Notes: generated from the sequence alone by a model not told the origin. Positions 28,311 through 37,640 are shown, counted from the first letter of the stretch. The stretch: 64,000 nt of DNA from Flavobacteriales bacterium (GCA_018335925.1 JAGXRF010000081.1:23331-87330), one strand, 5' to 3'. Made by a program: numbers and translations.

Positions 28311-28592
28311 ATGATTTTAGAAATTGTATCTCCCGAAGCAACTTTATTTAAAGGCGAAGTAACTGCTGTTTCTTTACCTGGAGTGAATGGAGAATTTCAA
28401 ATATTAAACCACCACGCACCAATTGTATCTTTGTTGCGTGAAGGAATCGTAAAAATTCAAGGAAAAGAGTTTAAATTCCCAAAAGAATTTCAAAACAAAT
28501 TTTCCAAAGTAAATGACTCTTGTTATACTTTGAGAATCCAATCTGGAACTATCGAAATGAACAATAACAAAGTCATTGTATTGGCAGACTAA
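28311..28592 (+). CDS. atpC: F1 ATP synthase subunit epsilon
   Basis: A 93-residue epsilon subunit consisting only of the N-terminal beta-sandwich (LEIVSPEATLFKGEVTAVSLPGVNGEFQILNHHAPIVS); the C-terminal helical hairpin found in E. coli epsilon is missing, as is usual in Bacteroidota. It links the rotor to F1. The ATG at 28311 is used; a TTG two codons earlier is less likely. It lies 68 bp after atpD. Confidence 0.95.
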   Translation: MILEIVSPEATLFKGEVTAVSLPGVNGEFQILNHHAPIVSLLREGIVKIQGKEFKFPKEFQNKFSKVNDSCYTLRIQSGTIEMNNNKVIVLAD

Positions 28593-28618
28593 AAAAAGCA
28601 CCTTCGGGTGCTTTTTTT
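28591..28618 (+). terminator. Terminator of atpDC
   Basis: AAAAAAAGCACC - TTCG - GGTGCTTTTTTT: a strong stem with the stable TTCG tetraloop, beginning at the atpC stop codon. Confidence 0.93.
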
Positions 28619-28670
28619 ATGCAACCTTTTTCATTGTTTTGCATCTTAAACAAAACCAAAAAAATTAAAG

Positions 28671-29054
28671 ATGAAAAAAATACATGTCCTTTTTGTTGGC
28701 TTATTGCTGTTAACTTTGTTTGGGAACTTTCAATGCAGTAACCAAAACGATCAAGATGCATCTGCGATTGCAGCTGAAATGCAAGTAAAAAAACAAGCTA
28801 TTTTGCAATTAATTCAAAGTACACCTTGTAACGAAAGTGGCTGTAGTGCTATTGGATTTGGAGAAAAACCATGTGGAGGGTTTTGGGAGTTTTTAAGATA
28901 TCCAAATCAAATTAATGTGCAACAATTAACTCAGTTAGTAGAAGAATACAACAACCTGAACAAACAATACAATATTTTAACCAATGCAGTTTCAGATTGT
29001 TCCCTAGCACTTCCACCTGCTGAAATCAATTGCGTTAACGGAACTTGCGAATAA
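28671..29054 (+). CDS. Cysteine-containing exported protein of unknown function
   Basis: A 127-residue protein with an N-terminal hydrophobic leader that may end at a lipobox-like FQC (Cys22), then a helical linker and several cysteines in 'TPCNESGCSAIGFGEKPCGGFWEF' and near the C-terminus (SDCSLALPP, NCVNGTCE). The cysteine pattern suggests disulfides in the cell envelope. No family is recognised. It stands alone between two terminators. Confidence 0.78.
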   Translation: MKKIHVLFVGLLLLTLFGNFQCSNQNDQDASAIAAEMQVKKQAILQLIQSTPCNESGCSAIGFGEKPCGGFWEFLRYPNQINVQQLTQLVEEYNNLNKQYNILTNAVSDCSLALPPAEINCVNGTCE

Positions 29055-29077
29055 GTTATTCAAACAAAACATCTCAT

Positions 29078-29107
29078 ACACAGCCCTAAAAAAGCTGTGT
29101 TTTTTTA
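29078..29107 (+). terminator. Rho-independent terminator
   Basis: Stem ACACAGC / GCTGTGT with a 9-nt loop and seven Ts, following the small exported-protein gene. The trhO -7 box lies right after the T-run. Confidence 0.85.
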
Positions 29108-29108
29108 T

Positions 29109-29116
29109 TACCTTTG
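29109..29116 (+). promoter_or_regulatory. -7 box of the trhO-trhP-ferredoxin operon
   Basis: TACCTTTG matches TAnnTTTG and is placed 55 bp before the trhO start, immediately after a terminator. No TTG is found at the expected -33 spacing, so only half of the promoter is seen. Confidence 0.4.
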
Positions 29117-29171
29117 CAACTGCTAACCTCCAATTGGTTGGCAATATTACTCACCTTAAATCGGATATAGC

Positions 29172-30518
29172 ATGCAACTATACAACCAATTATCGGCTGA
29201 GGAAAGATTGCGTTTGATTGAAGATGCCGGTCAAAGAAGATTGACCCTTTCCTTTTACAGCTATGCCAACATCGAAAACCCAAAACAATTTCGTGACGAT
29301 TTATTTCTTGCCTGGAATCCTTTAGATGTTTTAGGAAGAATTTATGTAGCTCACGAAGGAATAAATGCCCAACTTTCAGTACCTGCAAATTATTTTGAAG
29401 CTTTTAAGGCTACACTAGATGCTTATGATTTTATGCAAGGCATGCGATTGAATATTGCGGTAGAACAAGACGACTTTTCATTTTTAAAACTCACCATTAA
29501 AGTCAGAAATAAAATTGTGGCAGATGGTTTGAATGACGAAACTTTTGACGTGACCAATAAAGGAGTTCACCTAAAAGCCAATGAATTTAACCAATTATTG
29601 CAAGACCCAAATACCATAGTGGTGGATATGCGAAACCACTACGAAAGTGAAATTGGCCATTTTGTTGGTGCCATTACTCCCGATGTAGAAACATTTAGAG
29701 AGTCGTTACCCATTATTGAAAACCAATTAAAGGAGCATAAAGAGGACAAAAATTTATTGATGTATTGCACCGGTGGGATTAGATGCGAAAAAGCAAGTGC
29801 CTACTTTAAACACAAAGGATTTAAAAACGTATTTCAATTAGAAGGTGGCATTATTGAATATGCTCGTCAGGTAAAAGCCCAAGGTTTAGAAAATAAATTT
29901 ATAGGCAAAAATTTTGTTTTTGACCAACGTTTAGGGGAAAGAATTTCTGACGATATCATTTCCCAATGCCACCAATGTGGCAAACCTTGCGATGACCACA
30001 CCAATTGTGCCAACGATGGTTGTCATTTGCTGTTTATTCAATGTGAAGATTGTAAAGCAAAATATGAAAACTGTTGCTCTGCAGAGTGCCATGAGGTAAT
30101 TCACTTACCTCTAGAGGAGCAAGTGAAATTAAGAAGAGGCATTCAAATTGGAAATAAAATTTTTAGAAAAGGAAAATCGGAAAAATTGGTTTTCAAAAAA
30201 TCAGGGGAGCATGTTTTGCAACATCCTATTGCTCCGGTAACCGAAACCAAAACAACAAAAATTAAAAAACTTAGAATAGGAAAAGGAGAACACTACTATT
30301 CCAAATCGCAAGTTGGTTTGTTTATTTTAGAGAATGAATCCCTAAAAATTGGAGATACCATTATTTTTCAAGGACCAAGTACCGGAACCCAAACCCATGT
30401 AATTACACAAATGAAGGTCAATGGGACCGATGCTACTTCTGCCAAAGCTGGTGATAAAATTACCATGCCTTTGGCTTTTAAAATTAGAAGCTCTGATAAA
30501 GTTTACATACCGGTTTAA
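29172..30518 (+). CDS. trhO: tRNA U34 hydroxylase TrhO (rhodanese family) fused to a U32-type C-terminal domain
   Basis: A 448-residue protein. TrhO (YceA) uses O2 to hydroxylate uridine 34 of certain tRNAs to 5-hydroxyuridine. Order: an N-terminal acylphosphatase-like domain (about 20-110, with VAHEGINAQLS), a rhodanese domain (about 130-235) with active Cys199 in YCTGGIRC, and a Cys-rich zinc-like segment (about 264-310). Residues 363-448 are an extra domain beyond the E. coli protein: it aligns without gaps to residues 323-408 of the next gene's product, 37 of 86 residues identical by hand count (GKGxHY, GPxTGxQ, FxIRxSDKxY). First gene of a three-gene operon with trhP and a ferredoxin. 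Confidence 0.92.
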   Translation: MQLYNQLSAEERLRLIEDAGQRRLTLSFYSYANIENPKQFRDDLFLAWNPLDVLGRIYVAHEGINAQLSVPANYFEAFKATLDAYDFMQGMRLNIAVEQDDFSFLKLTIKVRNKIVADGLNDETFDVTNKGVHLKANEFNQLLQDPNTIVVDMRNHYESEIGHFVGAITPDVETFRESLPIIENQLKEHKEDKNLLMYCTGGIRCEKASAYFKHKGFKNVFQLEGGIIEYARQVKAQGLENKFIGKNFVFDQRLGERISDDIISQCHQCGKPCDDHTNCANDGCHLLFIQCEDCKAKYENCCSAECHEVIHLPLEEQVKLRRGIQIGNKIFRKGKSEKLVFKKSGEHVLQHPIAPVTETKTTKIKKLRIGKGEHYYSKSQVGLFILENESLKIGDTIIFQGPSTGTQTHVITQMKVNGTDATSAKAGDKITMPLAFKIRSSDKVYIPV

Positions 30519-30529
30519 TTAAGAAACTC

Positions 30530-31762
30530 ATGAAGAAAATAGAATTAATGGCTCCTGCAGGAAATTTTGAATCCTTGCAAGCAGCTATCGACAATGGAGC
30601 AGATTCGGTTTATTTTGGAGTAGACCAATTAAATATGCGGGCTAGAGCTTCGATGAACTTTTGTATGGAAGACTTTCAAGAAATTGCAAATCGTTGTCAT
30701 CCAAAAGGAATCAGAACCTATTTAACTTTAAACACCATCATTTACGACCATGACTTGAGTGTGGTAAAAACCCTTTTGCAAAAAGCAAAAGAAGCCAACA
30801 TTTCTGCCATCATTGCAAGCGATCAGGCAGTAATAGCAACAGCTAGACAATTAGGCTTAGAAGTACATATTTCTACCCAGTTAAATGTTACAAACATTGA
30901 AACAGTAAAGTTTTATAGTTTGTTTGCAGATACGATGGTGTTGTCAAGAGAGCTAAGCTTGAGACAAGTAAAAAAAATCACAGAACAAATTGCCAAAGAA
31001 AATATTACCGGACCAAGTGGCAGATTGGTAGAAATTGAAATTTTCGGTCATGGTGCGTTATGTATGGCAGTTTCCGGCAAATGTTATTTGAGCTTACATT
31101 CGCATAATTCTTCAGCAAACAGAGGAGCCTGTAAGCAAAATTGCAGAAAAAAATACACCGTAATTGACCAAGAGACTGGTTTTGAAATTGAATTAGACAA
31201 CGAATACATGATGTCTCCCAAAGACTTATGTACCATTGATTTTTTAGACCAAGTTGCAGATGCAGGAATTCAGGTTTTAAAATTAGAAGGAAGAGGAAGA
31301 GCTCCCGAATATGTGGCTACCGTTACCAAATGTTATAGAGAAGCTTTGGATAGTTTGCAAAACAACACTTACAGCAAAGAAAAAGTACAAGGTTGGTTGG
31401 AGCAGCTAAACACTGTTTACAACCGTGGTTTTTGGAGTGGGTATTATCTCGGACAAAAATTAGGAGAATGGAGCGATCAGTCTGGCTCGCATGCCATTCA
31501 AAAAAAGGTGTATGTTGGCAAAGGAAAACATTACTTCCCTAAGACCGGAATTGCTGAATTTAGCCTGGAGGCTTACAGTGTAAAGAAAGGAGATAAAATT
31601 TTAATCACAGGTCCTACCACGGGTGTTCAGGAATTATGGATTGAAGACATGATGGTGAACGACCAGAAAAAAGAAGAAGCTACCAAAGGAGATTCTTTAA
31701 CTTTAAAAATTCCTTTTCGCATACGTTTGTCTGACAAGTTATACAAAATAGTAGAAAACTAA
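30530..31762 (+). CDS. trhP: U32-family tRNA hydroxylation protein TrhP (YegQ-like)
   Basis: A 410-residue protein of the 'peptidase U32' family. In E. coli, TrhP acts in the prephenate-dependent, O2-independent hydroxylation of tRNA U34 and depends on Fe-S biogenesis. The TIM-barrel start ELMAPAGNFESLQAAI is clear, and the four conserved cysteines of the family lie at C178, C185, C201 and C205 (GALCMAVSGKC, RGACKQNC), fitting an Fe-S site. The C-terminal U32 domain is residues about 323-410. It starts 11 bp after trhO and its TAA shares a base with the ATG of the ferredoxin gene (TAATG). Other U32 members act in ubiquinone or rRNA hydroxylation, but the trhO neighbour favours tRNA. Confidence 0.88.
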   Translation: MKKIELMAPAGNFESLQAAIDNGADSVYFGVDQLNMRARASMNFCMEDFQEIANRCHPKGIRTYLTLNTIIYDHDLSVVKTLLQKAKEANISAIIASDQAVIATARQLGLEVHISTQLNVTNIETVKFYSLFADTMVLSRELSLRQVKKITEQIAKENITGPSGRLVEIEIFGHGALCMAVSGKCYLSLHSHNSSANRGACKQNCRKKYTVIDQETGFEIELDNEYMMSPKDLCTIDFLDQVADAGIQVLKLEGRGRAPEYVATVTKCYREALDSLQNNTYSKEKVQGWLEQLNTVYNRGFWSGYYLGQKLGEWSDQSGSHAIQKKVYVGKGKHYFPKTGIAEFSLEAYSVKKGDKILITGPTTGVQELWIEDMMVNDQKKEEATKGDSLTLKIPFRIRLSDKLYKIVEN

Positions 31763-31992
31763 TGGTGGTAGTTACCTTACAACGCGACAAATGTATTGGT
31801 TGTAATTATTGTGTAGAGTTGGCTGCCGAATTTTTTCAAATGTCGAAAAAAGATGGCAAAACAGTTTTACTTAACAGCCAAAACAACAAAGGTTTTCACA
31901 CGCTAAAAACCCCTCGCACAGAAATTTTATACGTTTGTGAAGCAGCATCTAAAGCTTGTCCGGTTAAAATAATTCAAGTGAAACACACTTAA
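31762..31992 (+). CDS. Small single-cluster ferredoxin
   Basis: A 76-residue ferredoxin with one 4Fe-4S binding set: C11, C14, C17 (CIGCNYC) and C66 followed by Pro (CPVKI). One further cysteine, C59, could form a disulfide or modify the site. The start codon overlaps the stop of trhP by one base, so translation is coupled. By position it may supply electrons to, or mature, the TrhP Fe-S centre; this is inference. Another role as a general monocluster ferredoxin is possible. Confidence 0.87.
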   Translation: MVVVTLQRDKCIGCNYCVELAAEFFQMSKKDGKTVLLNSQNNKGFHTLKTPRTEILYVCEAASKACPVKIIQVKHT

Positions 31993-32090
31993 ATTAGCCC
32001 ACTTTACCATTTTTGTAAAACAGTAATTAGGTTATTTATACTATCTTTACAGCACCAACGTTATTCAATATTAATGTTTAGTAAATAGGT

Positions 32091-33293
32091 ATGGCATGTA
32101 CAAATTGTTCTTCCGGAACCACCGAAAACGGCATTCCGAAAGGATGTGGAAATAAAGGCACTTGTGCCACCGGAAGTTGTAATAAATTAACTGTTTTTGA
32201 TTGGTTGGCTAACATGAGTTTGCCAACCGGTGCAAAACCATTTGATATAGTAGAAGTTCGTTTTAAAAACGGAAGAAAGGACTTTTTTAAAATCACTGAT
32301 GGCAACACGTTGCAAATGGGTGATGTGGTTGCTGTGGAGGCTTCTCCCGGACACGATATAGGAATTGTTTCCTTGAGTGGTGAATTGGTAAAAGTACAAT
32401 TGAAAAAGAAGAATATCGATTACCATCAAGTTACTCTTCCTAAAATTTATAGAAAAGCAAACCAAAAAGATTTAGATATTTGGACTGCAGCTCGTGGCAA
32501 AGAAGAGCCTGTTAGAATGAAAGCTCGTGAAATTGCCATTCAACTACATTTAGAAATGAAAATTTCAGATGTGGAATTTCAGGGAGATGGCACCAAAGCT
32601 ACTTTTTATTACACTGCTAGTGATCGGGTAGATTTTAGGCAATTGATTAAAGAATATGCTCGAGAATTTGGTGTACGAATTGAAATGAAGCAGGTTGGAT
32701 TTCGACAAGAAGCATCTCGATTGGGAGGAATTGGATCATGCGGCAGAGAATTGTGTTGTTCTACCTGGTTAACCGATTTCAGAAGTGTAAATACCTCAGC
32801 AGCAAGATACCAACAATTGTCGTTAAACCCCCAAAAATTAGCCGGACAATGTGGCAAATTAAAGTGTTGTTTAAACTATGAGTTAGATACCTATTTAGAT
32901 GCGTTGAAAGACATGCCTGGCATGGACACCAAAATTGCTACCGAAAAAGGAGATGCCATTTGCCAGAAAATCGACATTTTTAAAGGCATTTTATGGTTTG
33001 CTTATAAAGATGATTTTGCTAATTGGCATGCTTTAGAGCAAGATGTGGTAAAAGAGTTGTTGGCTCAAAATAAAGCTGGCAAGAAAGTTTCTGCGGTAGA
33101 GGATTATAAAATTGAGCAAGAAGGAAATCCACAAAAAGATTTCACCAATGCCATGGGGCAAGAAAGTATCACCCGATTTGATGCTCCTAAAAATCCAAAA
33201 AACAGAAACCAAAATAAAAACAGGAACAGAAATAAAAAGCCACATAATGCTCCTGTTTCTAAACCAAACCATCCAAAAAATAAAAGGGATTAA
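32091..33293 (+). CDS. ricT: PSP1-domain Fe-S protein RicT (YaaT)
   Basis: A 400-residue PSP1-family protein. In B. subtilis RicT works with RicA and RicF in an Fe-S-bearing complex that promotes RNA processing by RNase Y; the Bacteroidota role is not known. The central PSP1 domain includes FYYTASDRVDFRQLIKEYAREF and the cysteine cluster GSCGRELCC ... GQCGKLKCCLNYE. An extra N-terminal segment (residues 3-31) has six cysteines (MACTNCSSG, GCGNKGTCATGSC), and the C-terminus is a basic Asn/Lys/Arg-rich tail (about 365-400) that could bind RNA. The gldH start is 1 bp after its stop. Confidence 0.9.
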   Translation: MACTNCSSGTTENGIPKGCGNKGTCATGSCNKLTVFDWLANMSLPTGAKPFDIVEVRFKNGRKDFFKITDGNTLQMGDVVAVEASPGHDIGIVSLSGELVKVQLKKKNIDYHQVTLPKIYRKANQKDLDIWTAARGKEEPVRMKAREIAIQLHLEMKISDVEFQGDGTKATFYYTASDRVDFRQLIKEYAREFGVRIEMKQVGFRQEASRLGGIGSCGRELCCSTWLTDFRSVNTSAARYQQLSLNPQKLAGQCGKLKCCLNYELDTYLDALKDMPGMDTKIATEKGDAICQKIDIFKGILWFAYKDDFANWHALEQDVVKELLAQNKAGKKVSAVEDYKIEQEGNPQKDFTNAMGQESITRFDAPKNPKNRNQNKNRNRNKKPHNAPVSKPNHPKNKRD

Positions 33294-33294
33294 T

Positions 33295-33777
33295 ATGTGG
33301 AGGATAGCTTCCATCTTGGTAATTGTATGCACTTTGGTTGCATGTGATAAAAATCGAATTTTTGACCAATACCAATCCACCAAAAACGGATGGCATCAGG
33401 ATACTTTGGTTCAATTTTCTTGGAAGCAAGAATCAGCTGAGCCAGTAAACTTATATATTCAGCTTCGAAACAATGAAAAATATGCTTTTAACAACCTATT
33501 TGTAATAGCCAAATTAAAATTTCCAAACCAAAAAGTATTGGTGGATACTTTGGAGTATACCATGGCAAATCCGGATGGTAAATTTATTGACCAAGGTTTT
33601 TCTTCCATAGTAACCAATCAGTTATACTACAAAGAAAAATTAACCTTGGAAAAAGGTGACTACACCATTACATTAGAACAAGCCAACCGAAAAAATGGTT
33701 CCGTAAAACCATTAGAAGTATTAGAAGGTGTTACCGATGTTGGCTTTAGAGTAGAAAAAGTAGATCTAAAAAAATAA
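33295..33777 (+). CDS. gldH: Gliding motility lipoprotein GldH
   Basis: A 160-residue lipoprotein (lipobox LVAC, Cys17). GldH is needed for gliding and for T9SS function in Flavobacterium johnsoniae, located at the cell envelope. The mature part begins DKNRIFDQYQS and has the family's beta-rich body (LYIQLRNNEKYAFNNLFV, MANPDGKFIDQG). An open frame continues upstream inside ricT, but the ATG at 33295 gives the lipoprotein signal. Position between ricT and the penicillin-binding protein gene is the usual flavobacterial order. Confidence 0.93.
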   Translation: MWRIASILVIVCTLVACDKNRIFDQYQSTKNGWHQDTLVQFSWKQESAEPVNLYIQLRNNEKYAFNNLFVIAKLKFPNQKVLVDTLEYTMANPDGKFIDQGFSSIVTNQLYYKEKLTLEKGDYTITLEQANRKNGSVKPLEVLEGVTDVGFRVEKVDLKK

Positions 33778-33799
33778 AACAACCCTTAGTTAACAATTC

Positions 33800-36070
33800 A
33801 TGGCAAGTAATCCGGTTCAATTAAGTCAAAATATCCGAAGATTTTGGAAACTCTTTGGAGGTGTTGTTGCTCTATTTGCCCTTTATTTTATTTTAACCTC
33901 CATTGGTTTGTTGGGAGAAATGCCTTCGTTTGAAGAATTAGAAAATCCTGACAGCAATTTAGCAACAGAAATATATAGTTCAGACGATGTGTTGCTAGGT
34001 AAATTTTACCGAGAAAACCGAAGTCCAATTCAATACCAAGATTTACCACAGCATTTGGTAGATGCATTGATTGCTACAGAAGACGAACGTTTTAGAGAAC
34101 ATTCCGGAATTGATGCTCGTGGTACCTTACGAGCCTTGAAAGGAATGGGAAAAGATGGCGGAGCAAGTACCCTAACCCAACAGTTGGCTAAATTGTTATT
34201 TCACGGAGAAGGTTCGCGAAACATTGTGGTACGTATCCACCAAAAAGTAAAAGAGTGGATCATTGCAGTAAGGTTAGAACGTCATTACACCAAAAACGAA
34301 ATCATTGCAATGTATTTAAATCGAGCAGATTTTGTGAACCATGCCGTTGGAATTCGTTCTGCTGCAAGAGTATATTTTTCGAAAGAACCGAAAGATTTAG
34401 CCATTGAAGAAGCAGCCTTATTGGTAGGAATGCTAAAAAATCCTTCCTATTTTAACCCAAACAGAGCTAGTAGATACGAGTTAGTTTTTAACCGTAGAAA
34501 CACCGTTTTTCAGCAAATGGTTCGAAATAAATATTTAGAGAAAGAAACTGCAGAACAATTATCCAAACTTCCCATCAAATTAAACTTTAAATACGAAGAC
34601 CACAACGAAGGAACGGCTACTTATTTTAGAGAATATCTAAGAGACTACATGAAAAAATGGGCAGAAACCCATTTCAAGCCTAATGGTGAAAAATACAATA
34701 TTTATGGTGATGGTTTAAAAATTTACACAACCATCGATTCTCGTATGCAACAATATGCAGAAGAAGCGGTTGAAGAGCACGTTAAAAACCTACAAAAACA
34801 ATTCTTTGCATCTAAAAAAGGGCAAAAAAATGCTCCTTTTGTCAATATCAACCAAGGTCAAATAGATGCCATTATGACCAGATCGATGAAAAATTCAGTT
34901 CGATGGCAACAAATGATTTCCGAAGGAAAATCGGAAGAGGAAGTCACCAAATCATTCACCATCCCAACGGAAATGAGAATTTTTACATGGAAAGGGGAAA
35001 GAGATACGGTAATGACTCCTATGGATTCTATCCGTTATTACAAACACTTTATCAATGCTGGTTTGGTTTCTATAGAGCCACAAACCGGACATGTAAAAGC
35101 TTGGGTGGGAGGCATCAACTTTAAGCATTTTAAATACGATCATGCAGGAAAAGCAAAGCGTCAGGTAGGATCATCGTTTAAACCTTTTGTGTATGCAACT
35201 GCCATTGAACAACTAAATATGTCGCCTTGCGACACCATTCGTGATGCTCCTTTTACCATTCCAAGAGGTCGTCATAACGTAGGAACCAACTGGACTCCGA
35301 AAAACTCTGACGGAAAATATAGAGGTTTGGTTACTTTAAAATCTGCTTTAGCAGCATCTTTAAATACTGTATCGGCAAGGCTAATTGATAAAGTTGGGCC
35401 AAAAGCTGTAATTGATTTAACACATCGATTAGGAGTAACCACCAATATTCCCGAGCAACCTGCTATTTGTTTAGGTGCTGTAGAAATTACGGTGGAAGAA
35501 ATGGTTGCTGCGTTTAGCACCTTTGCCAATCAAGGTATTTATACCAAGCCACAATTTATTACCAGAATTGAAGATAAAAACGGCAACATCATCTATGAAG
35601 CGATTCCAGAATCGCAAGATGTAATGAGCCAAGATGTGGCTTATGCTACCCTAAAATTAATGGAAGGAGTAACCGAAGACGGAACCAGTAAAAGGCTTCG
35701 TTGGGGAGGCGGTGGCGTTGCTAACTATCCGTATAAATTCACCAATGCTATAGCCGGAAAAACAGGAACTACCCAAAACAATTCCGATGGTTGGTTTATG
35801 GGAATTGTACCTAATTTAGCTACTGGTGTTTGGGCTGGTTGTGAAGATAGGTCTGTTCACTTTAGGGATACTGCCAGAGGACAAGGAGCTACCATGGCAT
35901 TGCCAATTTGGGGACTCTTTATGCACAAATGCTACCAAAATAAAGAATTACAAATTTCGCAAGAAGACTTTTTACAACCAAAAGATATTGCTATTCGGGT
36001 TGATTGTAATATTTTTCAACGGGATACCACCCAGTTTGACCAAAATTTTTCAGAGTTTAATTTTTACTAA
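33800..36070 (+). CDS. Class A penicillin-binding protein (PBP1A-type transglycosylase/transpeptidase)
   Basis: A 756-residue inner-membrane enzyme that polymerises and crosslinks peptidoglycan. One N-terminal membrane segment (about 19-38). Glycosyltransferase family 51 domain: [10 protein letters not shown] with catalytic E94, and [12 protein letters not shown] at 120-131. Transpeptidase domain: SSFK (nucleophile S458), SLN in [11 protein letters not shown], and KTGTT. Comparable in length to Bacteroidota PBP1A. Follows gldH by 22 bp and ends at a terminator, so ricT-gldH-pbp probably form one transcript. Confidence 0.96.
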   Translation: MASNPVQLSQNIRRFWKLFGGVVALFALYFILTSIGLLGEMPSFEELENPDSNLATEIYSSDDVLLGKFYRENRSPIQYQDLPQHLVDALIATEDERFREHSGIDARGTLRALKGMGKDGGASTLTQQLAKLLFHGEGSRNIVVRIHQKVKEWIIAVRLERHYTKNEIIAMYLNRADFVNHAVGIRSAARVYFSKEPKDLAIEEAALLVGMLKNPSYFNPNRASRYELVFNRRNTVFQQMVRNKYLEKETAEQLSKLPIKLNFKYEDHNEGTATYFREYLRDYMKKWAETHFKPNGEKYNIYGDGLKIYTTIDSRMQQYAEEAVEEHVKNLQKQFFASKKGQKNAPFVNINQGQIDAIMTRSMKNSVRWQQMISEGKSEEEVTKSFTIPTEMRIFTWKGERDTVMTPMDSIRYYKHFINAGLVSIEPQTGHVKAWVGGINFKHFKYDHAGKAKRQVGSSFKPFVYATAIEQLNMSPCDTIRDAPFTIPRGRHNVGTNWTPKNSDGKYRGLVTLKSALAASLNTVSARLIDKVGPKAVIDLTHRLGVTTNIPEQPAICLGAVEITVEEMVAAFSTFANQGIYTKPQFITRIEDKNGNIIYEAIPESQDVMSQDVAYATLKLMEGVTEDGTSKRLRWGGGGVANYPYKFTNAIAGKTGTTQNNSDGWFMGIVPNLATGVWAGCEDRSVHFRDTARGQGATMALPIWGLFMHKCYQNKELQISQEDFLQPKDIAIRVDCNIFQRDTTQFDQNFSEFNFY

Positions 36071-36074
36071 ATAC

Positions 36075-36096
36075 ACTGCCTTCGGGCAGTTTTTTA
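36075..36096 (+). terminator. Terminator after the PBP gene
   Basis: ACTGCC - TTCG - GGCAGT followed by six Ts; stable TTCG tetraloop hairpin 4 bp after the stop. Confidence 0.9.
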
Positions 36097-36158
36097 TTAT
36101 TTTTTACTTCAAACTTTTCTTTCGAAATTATTACCTTTACCTCAAACATCAAATAACT

Positions 36159-36857
36159 ATGATTAATCGAAAAGTTGCCAATGTACAAGAAGCTTTAAAA
36201 GGAATTGAAAGTGGAATGACCATCATGTTGGGTGGTTTTGGACTTTGCGGAATTCCGGAAAACTCCATTGCCGAGTTGGTAAAAATGGGAGTCACCAATC
36301 TAACTTGTATTTCCAATAATGCCGGAGTAGACGATTTTGGTTTAGGGTTGTTGTTGCAGAAACGTCAAATAAAAAAAATGATTTCGTCATACGTAGGTGA
36401 AAATGCCGAATTTGAGCGTCAGATGCTTTCCGGAGAATTAGAAGTAGAGTTAACTCCACAAGGAACATTAGCCGAAAAATGCCGTGCAGCACAAGCAGGC
36501 ATTCCAGCTTTTTTCACTCCAGCAGGTTACGGAACAGAAGTAGCAGAAGGCAAAGAAGTTCGTGAATTTAACGGAAAAATGCATGTGTTAGAACATGCTT
36601 ACCAAGCAGATTTTTCAATAGTTAAAGCATGGAAAGGAGACGAAGCAGGAAACCTAATATTTAAAGGAACCGCTCGAAATTTTAATGCACCAATGGCTGG
36701 AGCAGCAAAAATTACTATCGCTGAGGTGGAAGAATTAGTACCAGCAGGATCTTTAGATCCTAATCAAATACATATTCCCGGTATTATGGTGAATAGAATT
36801 TTTCAAGGTGAGAAATTTGAGAAAAGGATTGAACAAAGAACGGTGAGAAAAAAGTAA
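36159..36857 (+). CDS. scoA: 3-oxoacid (succinyl-CoA:acetoacetate) CoA-transferase subunit A
   Basis: A 232-residue family I CoA-transferase alpha subunit. It carries the oxyanion and glycine-rich segment [11 protein letters not shown] and [17 protein letters not shown]. With subunit B it transfers CoA from succinyl-CoA to a 3-oxoacid, allowing use of acetoacetate and ketone bodies. The ATG at 36159 is chosen; the frame runs far upstream only because it passes through the PBP gene out of phase. A TACCTTTA -7-like box lies at 36132-36139. Subunit B follows after 91 bp of A-rich sequence. Confidence 0.94.
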   Translation: MINRKVANVQEALKGIESGMTIMLGGFGLCGIPENSIAELVKMGVTNLTCISNNAGVDDFGLGLLLQKRQIKKMISSYVGENAEFERQMLSGELEVELTPQGTLAEKCRAAQAGIPAFFTPAGYGTEVAEGKEVREFNGKMHVLEHAYQADFSIVKAWKGDEAGNLIFKGTARNFNAPMAGAAKITIAEVEELVPAGSLDPNQIHIPGIMVNRIFQGEKFEKRIEQRTVRKK

Positions 36858-36948
36858 TTTGAAAATTCAAAAATGTAAAACAGTTCAAAAGATAGTTTCA
36901 AAAATCATTTCATCAACAAAAAAATACAATCATTTTCAATTACATATC

Positions 36949-37605
36949 ATGGCTCTAGATAAAAATCAAATTGCTAAACGAATTGCTAAAGAAGTAAAAG
37001 ATGGATATTATGTGAACTTAGGGATTGGTATTCCTACTTTGGTTGCCAATTTTGTGAGAGAGGATATTTCGGTTGAGTTTCAAAGTGAAAATGGAGTTTT
37101 GGGAATGGGTCCTTTTCCATATGAAGGAGAAGAAGATGCGGATATTATCAATGCAGGTAAACAAACCATCACAACCTTACCTGGAGCTAGTTTTTTTGAC
37201 TCTGCGTTTAGTTTTGGAATGATCAGAAGCAAAAAAGTAGATTTAACCATTTTAGGTGCCATGGAAGTTTCTGAAAATGGGGACATTGCCAATTGGAAAA
37301 TTCCGGGAAAAATGGTGAAAGGAATGGGTGGAGCAATGGATTTAGTAGCTTCGGCAGATAATATTATTGTTGCCATGATGCACGTTAACAAAGCAGGTGA
37401 ATCGAAAGTTTTAAAAAAATGTACCTTGCCTTTAACCGGAGTTGGTTGTGTGAAAAAAATAGTCACAGAATTAGCGGTACTAGAAGTTACTCCAATTGGT
37501 TTTAAATTATTAGAACGTGCACCAGGAGTCAGCGTAGAAGAAATCCAAAAAGCTACAGAAGGGACTTTAATTATTGAAGGTGAAATTCCGGAAATGCAGT
37601 TTTAA
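36949..37605 (+). CDS. scoB: 3-oxoacid CoA-transferase subunit B
   Basis: A 218-residue beta subunit. The catalytic glutamate that forms the thioester with CoA is E47 in the SENGVLGMGP motif; DGYYVNLGIGIPTLVAN precedes it, as in the family. It partners with the product of the gene directly upstream. The start at 36949 gives the standard N-terminus; an upstream in-frame extension into the intergenic A-rich stretch is not expected. It converges on the ABC ATPase gene, 35 bp away. Confidence 0.95.
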   Translation: MALDKNQIAKRIAKEVKDGYYVNLGIGIPTLVANFVREDISVEFQSENGVLGMGPFPYEGEEDADIINAGKQTITTLPGASFFDSAFSFGMIRSKKVDLTILGAMEVSENGDIANWKIPGKMVKGMGGAMDLVASADNIIVAMMHVNKAGESKVLKKCTLPLTGVGCVKKIVTELAVLEVTPIGFKLLERAPGVSVEEIQKATEGTLIIEGEIPEMQF

Positions 37606-37640
37606 AAAGTATTATTCCTAAAAATTTAGTCAACAAAAAA

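Noticed and set aside
29172..30518. Simple rhodanese sulfurtransferase
   Set aside because: The full domain order (acylphosphatase-like, rhodanese, Cys-rich) is that of TrhO; rhodanese is only one part.
30530..31762. Collagenase-like peptidase function for the U32 protein
   Set aside because: Characterised relatives act in RNA or quinone hydroxylation, the four Fe-S cysteines are present, and the trhO neighbour supports a tRNA role.
35826..36158. Long N-terminal extension of scoA
   Set aside because: It would overlap the PBP gene and its terminator; the conserved subunit A N-terminus begins at 36159.
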